Source of the DNA: Deltaproteobacteria bacterium
GTDB taxonomy: Bacteria; Desulfobacterota_D; UBA1144; Nemesobacterales; JAJCZQ01
DNA length: 64,000 nt
Reading direction: 5' to 3'
Assembly (NCBI GenBank): GCA_029262335.1
Contig: JAJCZQ010000009.1
Span: 58,539 to 122,538, forward strand
This document shows positions 33,269 through 40,916 of the stretch, one piece after another. Below the pieces are notes generated by a model. It was not told the DNA's origin. It saw only the letters and a list, made by a program, of their open reading frames with translations, and made no database searches. Every line of letters begins with the position of its first letter. Positions within the stretch are counted from its first letter, which is position 1. The translations under genes were made by a program, and so were the position numbers.

Positions 33269-33637
33269 CTATAAACTATGCACCACATAAACCACAACGC
33301 CCCATACATCCGCTTCTTTTACCTTTTTTGATAAGGGGACTATGGTTAGTTCTTCATTAACTGTACTTATTATCATATTGCCATAAGTAGGGTCAGTGCT
33401 CCTGTCCACTATCAGCAGATCACCGTCGTGAATACCGGCGTAGTTAAGGGAATTGCCTTCCGCTATAACAAAGAAAGTGGCTTCCGGGTTTTTTATAAGC
33501 AGTTTGTTGAGGTCTACCTTTTCTTCTACATGACCGTCCCCAAAGGTGGGTGATCCGGCCCTTACCATTTCGGTAAAATATGGAAGGACTGTTCCCCTTA
33601 CATTTTCGAAAGAATATATATCTTTTATGTTGTTCAT
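33269..33637 (-). CDS. UmuD-like S24 paralog lacking the catalytic lysine
   Basis: 122-aa UmuD-type protein. The Ala-Gly cleavage site is kept in TEMVRAGSPTFGD, and the serine nucleophile is probably kept in VIAEGNSLNYAG, although the usual GDSM reads GNSL. The lysine position reads ELTIVPLSKK where the other copy has ELTVKRLSIK, so the general base is Val. Autocleavage should therefore fail unless a nearby Lys substitutes. It may act as a partner subunit or decoy for the active UmuD. A palindrome lies upstream (33668-33683). Confidence 0.87.
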   Translation of the reverse strand: MNNIKDIYSFENVRGTVLPYFTEMVRAGSPTFGDGHVEEKVDLNKLLIKNPEATFFVIAEGNSLNYAGIHDGDLLIVDRSTDPTYGNMIISTVNEELTIVPLSKKVKEADVWGVVVYVVHSL

Positions 33638-33667
33638 CCCTTGTGAGCCGCTCCCTTTTCAAACACC

Positions 33668-33683
33668 TGTAATAAATATTACA
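33668..33683. promoter_or_regulatory. Palindromic operator candidate upstream of UmuD-like paralog
   Basis: TGTAATA-AA-TATTACA, 7-bp arms, about 30 bp before the start codon. It overlaps a possible -10 region on the minus strand. Not identical to the palindrome before the other umuD gene. Confidence 0.4.
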
Positions 33684-33748
33684 CTAAATTTAAAACTCTC
33701 AATTAAAAAAATATATATTCTTCATGTAAGTTTATCTTCAATTTAACA

Positions 33749-34366
33749 ATGTCTGATTATAATACAAAAAAGATACTGATACTGTTTGCACATCCTGCCA
33801 TGCAGAAGTCCAGGGTGAATAAACATCTTATCGAACCACTAACCAATATAGATGGTGTGACCTTCCACGACCTCTACGACAGTTACCCGGATATGTATAT
33901 TGATATTGAGAGGGAAAAGAAACTCCTTGTTGAGTACGATATTATCATTTTTCACCACCCGTTTTACTGGTACAGCAGTCCGGCAATAATCAAGGAATGG
34001 CAGGATCTGGTACTTGAGTTTGGCTTTGCATACGGCCCCGGGGGCACAGCGCTTAAGGGCAAAAAGTTGATGAATGTTATATCCACCGGAGCAGGAAGGC
34101 ATGCCTACACGAGAGAAGGCCACAACAAATACAGTATCAGGGAATTCCTGAGGCCATTTGAACAAACTGCAAACCTCTGCCATATGCAGTACCTGCCGCC
34201 ATTTGTCCTTCACGATGCAATGAACATAAATGTAAATCTCGACCTTCACTTTTTTACGGAACTATTAAGGAATATGCTTACGCAGCTTATGAACAATAAG
34301 ATTGATTTTAAAGAGCTGGCGAGTTTTGAATATATGAACGACTATTTTATGGGACCGGAGAGCTAG
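33749..34366 (+). CDS. KefF/KefG-type NAD(P)H oxidoreductase
   Basis: 205-aa flavodoxin-like quinone reductase. FMN-binding start KILILFAHPAMQKSRVNKHL, then YDIIIFHHPFYWYSSPAIIKEWQD and AYGPGGTALKGKKLM, all typical of the NQO1/KefF group. Such proteins bind KefC/KefB-type antiporters and are needed for full efflux. The antiporter gene begins 6 bp downstream, which fixes this role with fair certainty. Confidence 0.93.
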   Translation: MSDYNTKKILILFAHPAMQKSRVNKHLIEPLTNIDGVTFHDLYDSYPDMYIDIEREKKLLVEYDIIIFHHPFYWYSSPAIIKEWQDLVLEFGFAYGPGGTALKGKKLMNVISTGAGRHAYTREGHNKYSIREFLRPFEQTANLCHMQYLPPFVLHDAMNINVNLDLHFFTELLRNMLTQLMNNKIDFKELASFEYMNDYFMGPES

Positions 34367-34372
34367 CCTGAA

Positions 34373-36244
34373 ATGATAGACCATTTTCTATTCCAGGTTT
34401 TTATTTATCTTGTAGCGGCAGTAGTATCAGTGCCGATTGCCAAGAGGCTCGGACTTGGTTCGGTGCTCGGGTACCTGATTGCGGGTGTGATAATAGGACC
34501 GTTTGTTCTGAAGCTTGTGGGGCAGGACACCGAAGACGTTATGCATTTTGCCGAGTTTGGTGTTGTCCTTATGCTTTTTCTAATCGGGCTTGAACTTCGC
34601 CCGGCGCTTCTATGGCGGCTTAAAAAACAGATACTTGGTGTAGGAAGTTCACAGGTTGCGCTTACTACTGCAATAATATTTGCAATAGCTTATTTTGTAG
34701 GGCTTCAGTGGAAGGAATCACTTGCTATTGGCCTGATACTGGCACTTTCTTCAACAGCTATAGTCCTGCAGACATTAAGTGAAAAGGGGCTTCTTAAGAC
34801 GCAGGCAGGGAGGAACTCTTTTTCGGTACTGCTTTTCCAGGATATTTCGCTGATACCAATTTTGGCATTCCTTCCACTTCTCGCAATTGCTGCCGTAGAG
34901 TCACATTCAGGCGGAGGACACGATGGATATGGTACCAACTATGTGGAAAAACTTGAATCGTGGCAGCTTGTTCTCCTGATTCTTTTTATTGTTAGTTTTA
35001 TTATTGTTGGCGGAAGGTTCCTTTCCCGCCCGGTCTTTAAATTCATTGCGGGCACAAATCTAAGGGAGATATTCATAGCATTTGCACTGTTTCTTATTGT
35101 TGGAATTACGCTTGCAATGCAGTTTGTCGGGCTTTCTCCGGCGCTTGGCACTTTCCTCGCCGGTGTTGTACTTGCCGACAGTGAATACAGGCATGCAATA
35201 GAAACAGACATCGAACCCTTTAAGGGGCTTCTTCTCGGACTGTTTTTTATCTCAATCGGTGCAAGCATTAATTTTAATTTACTTTTTAATAATGCTGAAC
35301 TTATTGCCTTACTCTTATTTGGACTGATAGTTATAAAGTTCTTCGTACTGCTGTTTGTCGGCAAGATCTTTAAATTCAACAACTCTGAAAATTTCCTTTT
35401 CTCCTTTGCACTGGCACAGGGAGGGGAATTTGCATTTGTACTGTTTTCGTTTGCCTCACAAAACAATGTTGTTTCAGTAGAGAATACGCAGGTGCTTATT
35501 TTGGTTGTTGCACTCTCAATGCTTCTTACACCTCTTATGTTTATTATCAACGAGAAGTTTGTTCAAAAGAGTTTAAACAAGAAGGCAGATGATGACGAAG
35601 AAGTTGAAATTGAAGAAAACAATCCCGTAATAATTGCGGGGTTTGGAAGGTTTGGCCAGATAGTGGGGCGTTTTCTCCATGCCCATGAAATTGGTACTAC
35701 TGTGCTTGACCATGATGCAAGTCAGATAGATCTTGTAAGGCGTTTTGGATACAAAGTCTATTACGGCGACAGCTCAAGCCCCGACCTTTTAAGGGCCGCA
35801 GGAGCGGAGGAAGCAAAGCTTTTTGTAGTCGCAATTGATGATAAAGAAAAAGCCAATGAGACTGTAAAAACTATTAAGAAACATTTTCCACATCTCAAGA
35901 TTATGGCAAGGGCATTCGACAGATCACACACTTACGAACTGCTTCACGAAGGAGTAGATAATGTGAGGCGGGAGACTTTTGATTCGGCACTTCAGCTTGG
36001 CATTGATGCGTTGGTCAGCATGGGTTATCCAAAATACCAGGCAAGCAGAGACGCCCTGACTTTTAAACACCATGATGAACAGACCCTGAGTGAACTTGCA
36101 GAACACTGGGGCGATGAGAAGAAATACATTCTCCATTCAAATGAACGAAATAAGAACCTGCTCCAGATTCTAAGGGAAGATGAAAAAGGAATTGATGATT
36201 CTAATGACCATTCGTGGGAAAGACCTTTTGACCCTGAGGAATAG
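34373..36244 (+). CDS. kefC: KefB/KefC-type CPA2 potassium/proton antiporter
   Basis: 623 aa. Twelve to thirteen membrane segments (residues about 5-390) with the CPA2 features GSVLGYLIAGVIIGP, LALSSTAIVLQTLSEKG and GGEFAFVLFSFA. A cytosolic RCK/TrkA-N domain follows, starting NPVIIAGFGRFGQIVGRFL with the acidic ribose site VLDHD. In relatives, glutathione adducts open the channel to acidify the cytosol against electrophiles. Paired with the KefF-type gene. The 3' end is one base from the convergent small gene. Confidence 0.94.
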   Translation: MIDHFLFQVFIYLVAAVVSVPIAKRLGLGSVLGYLIAGVIIGPFVLKLVGQDTEDVMHFAEFGVVLMLFLIGLELRPALLWRLKKQILGVGSSQVALTTAIIFAIAYFVGLQWKESLAIGLILALSSTAIVLQTLSEKGLLKTQAGRNSFSVLLFQDISLIPILAFLPLLAIAAVESHSGGGHDGYGTNYVEKLESWQLVLLILFIVSFIIVGGRFLSRPVFKFIAGTNLREIFIAFALFLIVGITLAMQFVGLSPALGTFLAGVVLADSEYRHAIETDIEPFKGLLLGLFFISIGASINFNLLFNNAELIALLLFGLIVIKFFVLLFVGKIFKFNNSENFLFSFALAQGGEFAFVLFSFASQNNVVSVENTQVLILVVALSMLLTPLMFIINEKFVQKSLNKKADDDEEVEIEENNPVIIAGFGRFGQIVGRFLHAHEIGTTVLDHDASQIDLVRRFGYKVYYGDSSSPDLLRAAGAEEAKLFVVAIDDKEKANETVKTIKKHFPHLKIMARAFDRSHTYELLHEGVDNVRRETFDSALQLGIDALVSMGYPKYQASRDALTFKHHDEQTLSELAEHWGDEKKYILHSNERNKNLLQILREDEKGIDDSNDHSWERPFDPEE

Positions 36245-36245
36245 G

Positions 36246-36473
36246 CTAGTGGATTGTGTTGTCTGGAATTAGTACCATTTCCCAGATTGAAAGCATAAGC
36301 TCGTCTTTTTCGGTCATTTCCAGTTCTTCACCGGAAATTTGAGACTGGCTGTATTTATAGGCAAACTGGTTTATATCTTCATAAGTAAACTCCAGCTGAT
36401 TGCCGGAATCATCAAATTTGATCTTAAACCCGTTTTCTGTCTGTGTTGCAGTGAAATTGTTGTTTCTTTCCAT
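36246..36473 (-). CDS. Hypothetical small acidic protein
   Basis: 75 aa from ATG 36473, chosen over the track's 36488 because a purine-rich stretch (GAGAAAGAGAA) precedes it. The protein is acidic, soluble and without Cys; FDDSGNQLEFTYEDINQFAYKYS is its most structured part. I do not recognise the family. It converges on kefC. Nothing in context indicates a function. Confidence 0.6.
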   Translation of the reverse strand: MERNNNFTATQTENGFKIKFDDSGNQLEFTYEDINQFAYKYSQSQISGEELEMTEKDELMLSIWEMVLIPDNTIH

Positions 36474-36664
36474 TTCTCTTTCTCTCATAATTTACAAATT
36501 AAGCACTTTTTTTCATCAGTAAAGAGTAAATTTACTGAACTCTTTATAATTACTTTGATAATATTTATAACTTAAAGACTCGGAATTTGTTTCATTGTTA
36601 AAATTTACGAAGGGTGGTTTAAATAGGATTTATATAAGGCATACTAATATTCTGATTTATTTCA

Positions 36665-36738
36665 GGGCTGTTAGCTCAGCCTGGTAGAGCAGCTGACTCT
36701 TAATCAGTCGGTCATAGGTTCGAATCCTATACAGCCCA
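36665..36738 (+). tRNA. tRNA-Lys (anticodon CTT)
   Basis: Acceptor GGGCTGT/ACAGCCC, D-arm TTAGCTCAGCCTGGTAGAGC, anticodon loop CTCTTAA on stem GCTGA/TCAGT, T-arm ATAGGTTCGAATCCTAT, discriminator A. CCA is not encoded. The 175-bp AT-rich stretch before it (36489-36664) holds no visible ORF. Confidence 0.97.
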
Positions 36739-36747
36739 TTCAATATT

Positions 36748-37020
36748 TCACTTCTTGGATTCAGACGAACTGGCACCGTTTTTTTTATAGCTCGAACAGT
36801 AACCAGTTTCCATACTGCAACCTGTATCACCTTTCAGGAATTTGCCTTCAAGATTTTCGCATGGTCCGGCCTCAGTAGGATACCAACACCCGGGTTTTTC
36901 TCCTTCAAACTGGCAGCAGCCCATATCGGCGCTCATGTCCTGGGTCAAAGCAGGAATAGCTGTGGAAATGAAACTCAAAACAACCAGGCAGATAAGAAAT
37001 ATATTTATAGTACTTTTCAT
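36748..37020 (-). CDS. Small secreted cysteine-rich protein
   Basis: 90 aa. Signal peptide (INIFLICLVVLSFISTAIPALT), then a mature part of about 64 residues with six cysteines (GCCQFEG, PGCWYP, GPCENL, GCSMET, YCSS), enough for three disulfides. The tail is Ser/Lys-rich. AGGGGAGG precedes the ATG. Family not recognised; it looks like a compact disulfide-stabilised periplasmic or exported protein. Confidence 0.7.
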   Translation of the reverse strand: MKSTINIFLICLVVLSFISTAIPALTQDMSADMGCCQFEGEKPGCWYPTEAGPCENLEGKFLKGDTGCSMETGYCSSYKKNGASSSESKK

Positions 37021-37126
37021 TTTTTTATTCCTCCCCTAATGCATATATCTCGATTCTAACACAGGTATATAATGCAATCAATGAATAAAAGAGTACGTAC
37101 GCCTTTTATCTTTCTGTATTACCAAT

Positions 37127-37168
37127 CCATTCGACAAGCTCATGACTCCACAAGTTGAGAATGACACT
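37127..37168. repeat. TTCGACAAGCTCA-type repeat, copy 1
   Basis: CCATTCGACAAGCTCATGAC...GAGAATGACAC. Part of a non-coding repeat island. It shares the AATGACA end with the other repeat families in this window. Confidence 0.75.
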
Positions 37169-37173
37169 ATGCA

Positions 37174-37248
37174 TGTCATCGCGAGCCGTAGGCGTGGCGA
37201 TCCTTTGCCATAAATAACGGGATTGCTTCACGTTCGTTCGCAATGACA
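37174..37248 (-). repeat. 75-bp TGTCATTGCG repeat, copy 3 (inverted)
   Basis: Reverse complement starts TGTCATTGCGAACGAACG and ends CGGCTCGCGATGACA. Exactly 75 bp, as in the two copies at 33 kb, but with several internal differences. No GIY-YIG gene adjoins it. Confidence 0.9.
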
Positions 37249-37263
37249 GCTCTGGCTTCCCAA

Positions 37264-37303
37264 TTCTTTCGACAAGCTCAAGACATGGCTCATGGGAATG
37301 ACA
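37264..37303. repeat. TTCGACAAGCTCA-type repeat, copy 2
   Basis: TTCTTTCGACAAGCTCAAGAC...CATGGGAATGACAT. Same family as 37127-37168 with a different centre. Confidence 0.75.
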
Positions 37304-37373
37304 TTTAGAGAATTTGTAAATATGGGTTATTACATCTAAAATTAATTTTAAATTAACTTGTTTAGCATTATTT

Positions 37374-37402
37374 CTGGATTCCCAATCTAGTTGGGAATGA
37401 CA
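37374..37402 (-). repeat. 29-bp TGTCATTCCC palindromic repeat, solitary copy
   Basis: CTGGATTCCC...GGGAATGACA; differs by one base in the loop from 32151-32179. With the three preceding repeats it fills the otherwise empty gap 37021-37462, in which I see no ORF. Confidence 0.9.
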
Positions 37403-37408
37403 AATATA

Positions 37409-37440
37409 TAAAAAAGCCCCTGATTTTGAGGTCAGGGGCT
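37409..37440 (-). terminator. Intrinsic terminator of the secreted-protein gene
   Basis: GCCCCTGA (37416-37423) pairs with TCAGGGGC (37432-37439), 8-nt loop. On the minus strand the stem is followed by TTTTTT. It lies 23 bp beyond the stop of the gene at 37463. Confidence 0.85.
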
Positions 37441-37462
37441 TTGAAATTAATTTTAATATCTT

Positions 37463-38455
37463 TTATCCTTCGTTTTCTGTTGCTTGTCTATCCGGTGACC
37501 AGATGCCGTCCATACTTCCCCTCTGGTTTCCATTATTCAGGCCGATGTATCCGATAAATTCCCTTCCATCTTCGTCCATTCTAGAGATTCTGTCAAGGGT
37601 AACGACTCCATCACTTATTATATTTCCGGGGCATAAAAGTTCACCGCCTTTACTGTGAGGAATAGCGTTGTTTATACCGTATTCAAAATCAGCGACACTG
37701 GCTTCACCTACGGATGCAAGAAGGGATTCCTGAAGTGTACCTTCCTGGTTTATGCATGCATATATCACGTTTCTGCAAGAAAATATTACTTCGTTTTCAT
37801 TTAGGATATCTACATCAAAAAGCGCATTTATATCCAATACATCTGCTGCAAGAATTTCGCCCGTATCCATAAAATCAACCCTGAAGGCTAACCCTACAAC
37901 ATCTGAGAGTGTTACACCGCTTTCTGTATTAAAATTAAATGTATGTACTGCTCCAAATAAATCGAATGGCCCTGATGTAAATGGATTTACTGAATTTGTC
38001 CTGTATTCATAGCCGTTGTTGTCCAGGATCCTGAAGTTGCCTACTATCCTGTTTTCATCAGAAAATTCTCCGTCAACAGGATCAACACTTATTATACTTA
38101 CAAATCCATATGCTCCGTCCGGAAGGACCACGCCCGATGGATTACCGTCATTAGTTGTTATATCACGAAGGTTGTATACATGGGTATCATTACCTGTATA
38201 TGTATCAAAAAAATTGTTTTCATTACAATTATTACTGACATCAAATATCTGTACGTGTACTGTCCCCCCAAATGTTTCAATATTCGTAAGCTGTACAAAA
38301 CTTTCCCTGTCTCTTAGGTCAAAGAATGAGAAAAGTAAAAAGTTTTCACTTGAATCTGATTCACGCATATCAAAACCAGAGTAAGATGAAGGTACGAATA
38401 AGAAAAATGAAATAAGAATAAGCGCTGTCGCTTTAAATAGTCTGTTTATGTTCAT
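37463..38455 (-). CDS. Secreted protein of unknown function
   Basis: 330 aa with a signal peptide (ATALILISFFLFVPSSYSG). The mature part is rich in Asn, Asp and aromatic residues and looks like an all-beta extracellular protein (FVQLTNIETFGGTVHVQIFD, VVLPDGAYGFVSIIS). It has a few cysteines, in SNNCNENN, FSCRNVIYACINQ and LLCPGN. GGAGG precedes the ATG and a strong terminator follows. I do not recognise the family. A surface or periplasmic location is the only safe inference. Confidence 0.75.
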   Translation of the reverse strand: MNINRLFKATALILISFFLFVPSSYSGFDMRESDSSENFLLFSFFDLRDRESFVQLTNIETFGGTVHVQIFDVSNNCNENNFFDTYTGNDTHVYNLRDITTNDGNPSGVVLPDGAYGFVSIISVDPVDGEFSDENRIVGNFRILDNNGYEYRTNSVNPFTSGPFDLFGAVHTFNFNTESGVTLSDVVGLAFRVDFMDTGEILAADVLDINALFDVDILNENEVIFSCRNVIYACINQEGTLQESLLASVGEASVADFEYGINNAIPHSKGGELLCPGNIISDGVVTLDRISRMDEDGREFIGYIGLNNGNQRGSMDGIWSPDRQATENEG

Positions 38456-38579
38456 TCTGTCCTCCCGAGGGACTATATTTAGTTGGGCTAGTATATGTTA
38501 TTGATAAGTATTAAGCAATTATCCTATTAAGGTTAATGAAACCTTTTTTAAGAAACATTAGTATTTATTTATAGAGACA

Positions 38580-38978
38580 ATGAGTTACACTATTGAAAAA
38601 ATGATAAAAAGAATATCAATACTATTATTTCTTCTTGTATTTTCTGTTTCTGTATCCAGTGCAGTTGCGATGGACTGCTGCTGGAATATGGAAGAGACTG
38701 CCAAGGCATCGGAACACTCCATGCCAATGGATATGGAAGAAGACTGCCATAGTAGTGCTGAAACGGATAATACTTCTACCACATCTGACCAAAACTCTGA
38801 GAACACTACCGGGGACTGCTGCTACAACATGATGGAGTGCCAGGTACAGCTGTTTAAAACTGCAAACATATTTACAATGAATACCCAGGCTTTTGATATA
38901 AATTACGGAAATAAGACTGATAAATTTATTTCAAATACTACAGAACCGCTTAAACACCCCCCTAAAGTATTACTCTGA
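38580..38978 (+). CDS. Small exported Met/His/Cys-rich protein, probable metal binder
   Basis: 132 aa. Signal peptide (ISILLFLLVFSVSVSSAVA), then MDCCWNMEETAK, HSMPMDMEEDCHSS and GDCCYNMMECQV, a pattern of Met, His and paired Cys seen in copper or mercury binding. The start is ambiguous between ATG 38580 and ATG 38601; neither has a strong ribosome binding site. Upstream of a MerP/MerT-like group on the same strand, so a metal-scavenging role is likely but inferred. A CGCGGA/TCCGCG hairpin follows at 38989-39004. Confidence 0.65.
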   Translation: MSYTIEKMIKRISILLFLLVFSVSVSSAVAMDCCWNMEETAKASEHSMPMDMEEDCHSSAETDNTSTTSDQNSENTTGDCCYNMMECQVQLFKTANIFTMNTQAFDINYGNKTDKFISNTTEPLKHPPKVLL

Positions 38979-39048
38979 TTTACCCTTACGCGGACTACTC
39001 CGCGGAATTCATACATATTTAAGTTTATTTAAAATTCAGAGGTGAATT

Positions 39049-39471
39049 ATGAGTAATTTTATTACGCTGTTTGCGGCGTTTGCACTGTTTGTTTCTATAG
39101 CGGCGCCTTCGTATGCACAACATGACGCACACAGTCATGACCATGAAAACATTGAAATAAAACCTGTCGATACCGGAAACGTGGAGGTTATGGACGGCGA
39201 AGCTGTAATTATTGTCCAGGGAATAGTCTGTTCATTCTGCTCCCAGGGCGTTAAGAAAAAACTTTCGAAACTACCTTTTATAGACGACACGAGGTATTCG
39301 AAAGGTGTAAAAGTAGAAATAGAAATACAGAGAGTAACCATTGCTATTAAACCGGACACTGAATTTGATATGGAACAGGTTTTTAAATCCATCAAATCAG
39401 GGGGTTATGAGCCTGTTGTTGCATATAATAAAGTGGCAGGCGACTTGGTTACTGTATATCCGGAGGGGTAG
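39049..39471 (+). CDS. Exported heavy-metal-associated (HMA) domain protein
   Basis: 140 aa. Signal peptide (LFAAFALFVSIAAPSYAQ), a His-rich start (HDAHSHDHEN), then an HMA-like fold with the metal site GIVCSFCSQGVKKKLSKL near residues 60-78 and a second half MEQVFKSIKSGGYEPV. The CxxC motif reads CSFC. It resembles periplasmic MerP-type carriers with an extended His-rich N-terminus. AGAGGTG precedes the ATG. Four bases separate it from the next gene. Confidence 0.85.
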   Translation: MSNFITLFAAFALFVSIAAPSYAQHDAHSHDHENIEIKPVDTGNVEVMDGEAVIIVQGIVCSFCSQGVKKKLSKLPFIDDTRYSKGVKVEIEIQRVTIAIKPDTEFDMEQVFKSIKSGGYEPVVAYNKVAGDLVTVYPEG

Positions 39472-39475
39472 GGGA

Positions 39476-40348
39476 ATGAAATATATTCTGACTGCTCTTC
39501 TGATTTTATCTGCTATTCAGATAGAGAATGCAAATGCCGACCAGCCTGTAATGGATATGGCCCCCCGGTGGGAAAAGGGTTACGGCATCCAGATCAGGCA
39601 GGAGTACTATGGATCGTCAAAGCTGCTTGAGGGTAATAACAAAATTGACAACCCACTCGGGCTTGAACGTTTTGTGAGTAAAACATGGCTTGAAGGTGTT
39701 TATACTTTTAACCGTTCTGTACGTGCGACTTTTAAACTACCCTTTGTATATCAAAGGCGAATAAAGAACATAAACGGTACCGGGGTCCGGCAGGAAAACA
39801 GCGGTCTCGGTGATCTTATACTTGGTGTTCCGCTAAAACATTACCGCAACAAAGGCGCATATACAGATAATTTTGGGATTACACCTTCTATAAGGATACC
39901 TACGGGAGAAAGCTCGGGAGATTTTCCCATTTCAGACGGCAGCTGGGACTTCGGTCTTAGCCTCTCGCACAGCCTTGAAACGCCAAAGTACTATACCTCG
40001 GTTGAACTTGTATACTGGAAAAACACTACCGGCAAAAGAAATATGAAAGCCGGGGACGAATACGGGATTGATATTGATCTTGGTTATCACCCATACCACA
40101 GCGATATTACAAGCTCAGGGATATTCACGATGTGGAACTTTAATGCCCGTCATAATGGCGCTCCCAGTGAAGAGAACCTGACTACTTTTACCGGTGGGGA
40201 ACTTGTACGGACAGGGCCGATTCTTGTTTTGTACAGGGAGAACGTTATGTTCAGGGCAGAACTTCAGTACCCAATATATGAAGATGTGGACGGTATCTCG
40301 AATTCAAGGGGCCCCGAGGTTAATATCGGGATAGGAGTTGCTTTCTAG
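39476..40348 (+). CDS. Outer-membrane beta-barrel-like protein (MetA-type)
   Basis: The track starts at 39341 inside the HMA gene; ATG 39476 is preferred because GGAGGGGTAGGGG precedes it and a signal peptide follows (YILTALLILSAIQIENANA). 290 aa of alternating amphipathic strands ending in the terminal phenylalanine GIGVAF, as expected for a barrel. It resembles the transporter-like outer-membrane proteins often annotated as phenol-degradation MetA pathway. Its place between HMA and MerT-like genes suggests passage or sensing of metal complexes. Confidence 0.75.
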   Translation: MKYILTALLILSAIQIENANADQPVMDMAPRWEKGYGIQIRQEYYGSSKLLEGNNKIDNPLGLERFVSKTWLEGVYTFNRSVRATFKLPFVYQRRIKNINGTGVRQENSGLGDLILGVPLKHYRNKGAYTDNFGITPSIRIPTGESSGDFPISDGSWDFGLSLSHSLETPKYYTSVELVYWKNTTGKRNMKAGDEYGIDIDLGYHPYHSDITSSGIFTMWNFNARHNGAPSEENLTTFTGGELVRTGPILVLYRENVMFRAELQYPIYEDVDGISNSRGPEVNIGIGVAF

Positions 40349-40357
40349 GAGATAACA

Positions 40358-40735
40358 ATGACAAAGGAAATAAAACCCAGGAACTGGGGATGGCTGATAC
40401 TGTTTGCTTCTACAAGCACTCTTTTGTGCTGTGCCCTTCCGATATTGTTTGTGATACTGGGAATGGGATCTGTAGTTGCATCAGTTGCTTCCAACGTACC
40501 GATTCTGATAACACTCAGTATGCACAAGGGATGGGTATTTGCCGTATCAGGGATACTTTTACTGGTTAGCGCCTGGCTTCTTTACCGGCCGGGTAGGTAC
40601 TGCCCGACTGACCCTGTTCTGGCTGAGCTATGTGAAAGATCTTATAAATGGAATTTACGGCTTTACTGGGTATCTGTTGTAATCTGGGCTATAGGGTTCT
40701 TTTTTGCGTTTATAGCTCAGTATCTATTCTTTTAG
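40358..40735 (+). CDS. MerT-like inner-membrane metal transporter
   Basis: 125 aa with about three to four membrane segments. The first carries adjacent cysteines, STLLCCALPILFVILG, as in MerT where they accept Hg(II) from periplasmic MerP. A second cysteine pair (RYCPTD, LCERS) lies in the cytosolic loop. Starts 9 bp after the barrel-like gene with AGGAG. I see no MerA or MerR here, so mercury specificity is not established; another soft metal is possible. Confidence 0.75.
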   Translation: MTKEIKPRNWGWLILFASTSTLLCCALPILFVILGMGSVVASVASNVPILITLSMHKGWVFAVSGILLLVSAWLLYRPGRYCPTDPVLAELCERSYKWNLRLYWVSVVIWAIGFFFAFIAQYLFF

Positions 40736-40747
40736 TTTAGTAAAATT

Positions 40748-40791
40748 ATACACCACCTTAAATGTTATATGAGAATATTAAGGTGGTGTAT
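40748..40791. terminator. Long perfect hairpin after the metal group
   Basis: ATACACCACCTTAA (40748-40761) pairs with TTAAGGTGGTGTAT (40778-40791): a 14-bp perfect stem with a 16-nt loop, 12 bp after the MerT-like stop. There is no T-run, so it may be a processing or stabilising structure and not a true intrinsic terminator. Confidence 0.4.
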
Positions 40792-40916
40792 CTTATTCAG
40801 AACATTCAAGATATTAATTTTCAGCCCAATAAATTATTGACACTAAATCTACTATGTGGTAAATATAGACACCCAATATCCATAATATCTAAATAGATCG
40901 ACTTTAAAGAAGAACT

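Noticed and set aside
34939-35550. 203-aa ORF antisense to the KefC-type gene
   Set aside because: Low-complexity shadow of membrane-protein codons.
36665-37020. Integrated island at tRNA-Lys
   Set aside because: No integrase gene and no repeated tRNA 3' end was found downstream; only short repeats follow.
37127-37402. CRISPR array
   Set aside because: The repeats are of different families and lengths with no regular spacers, and no cas gene is in the window. The 33-kb tandem pair is only a duplication.
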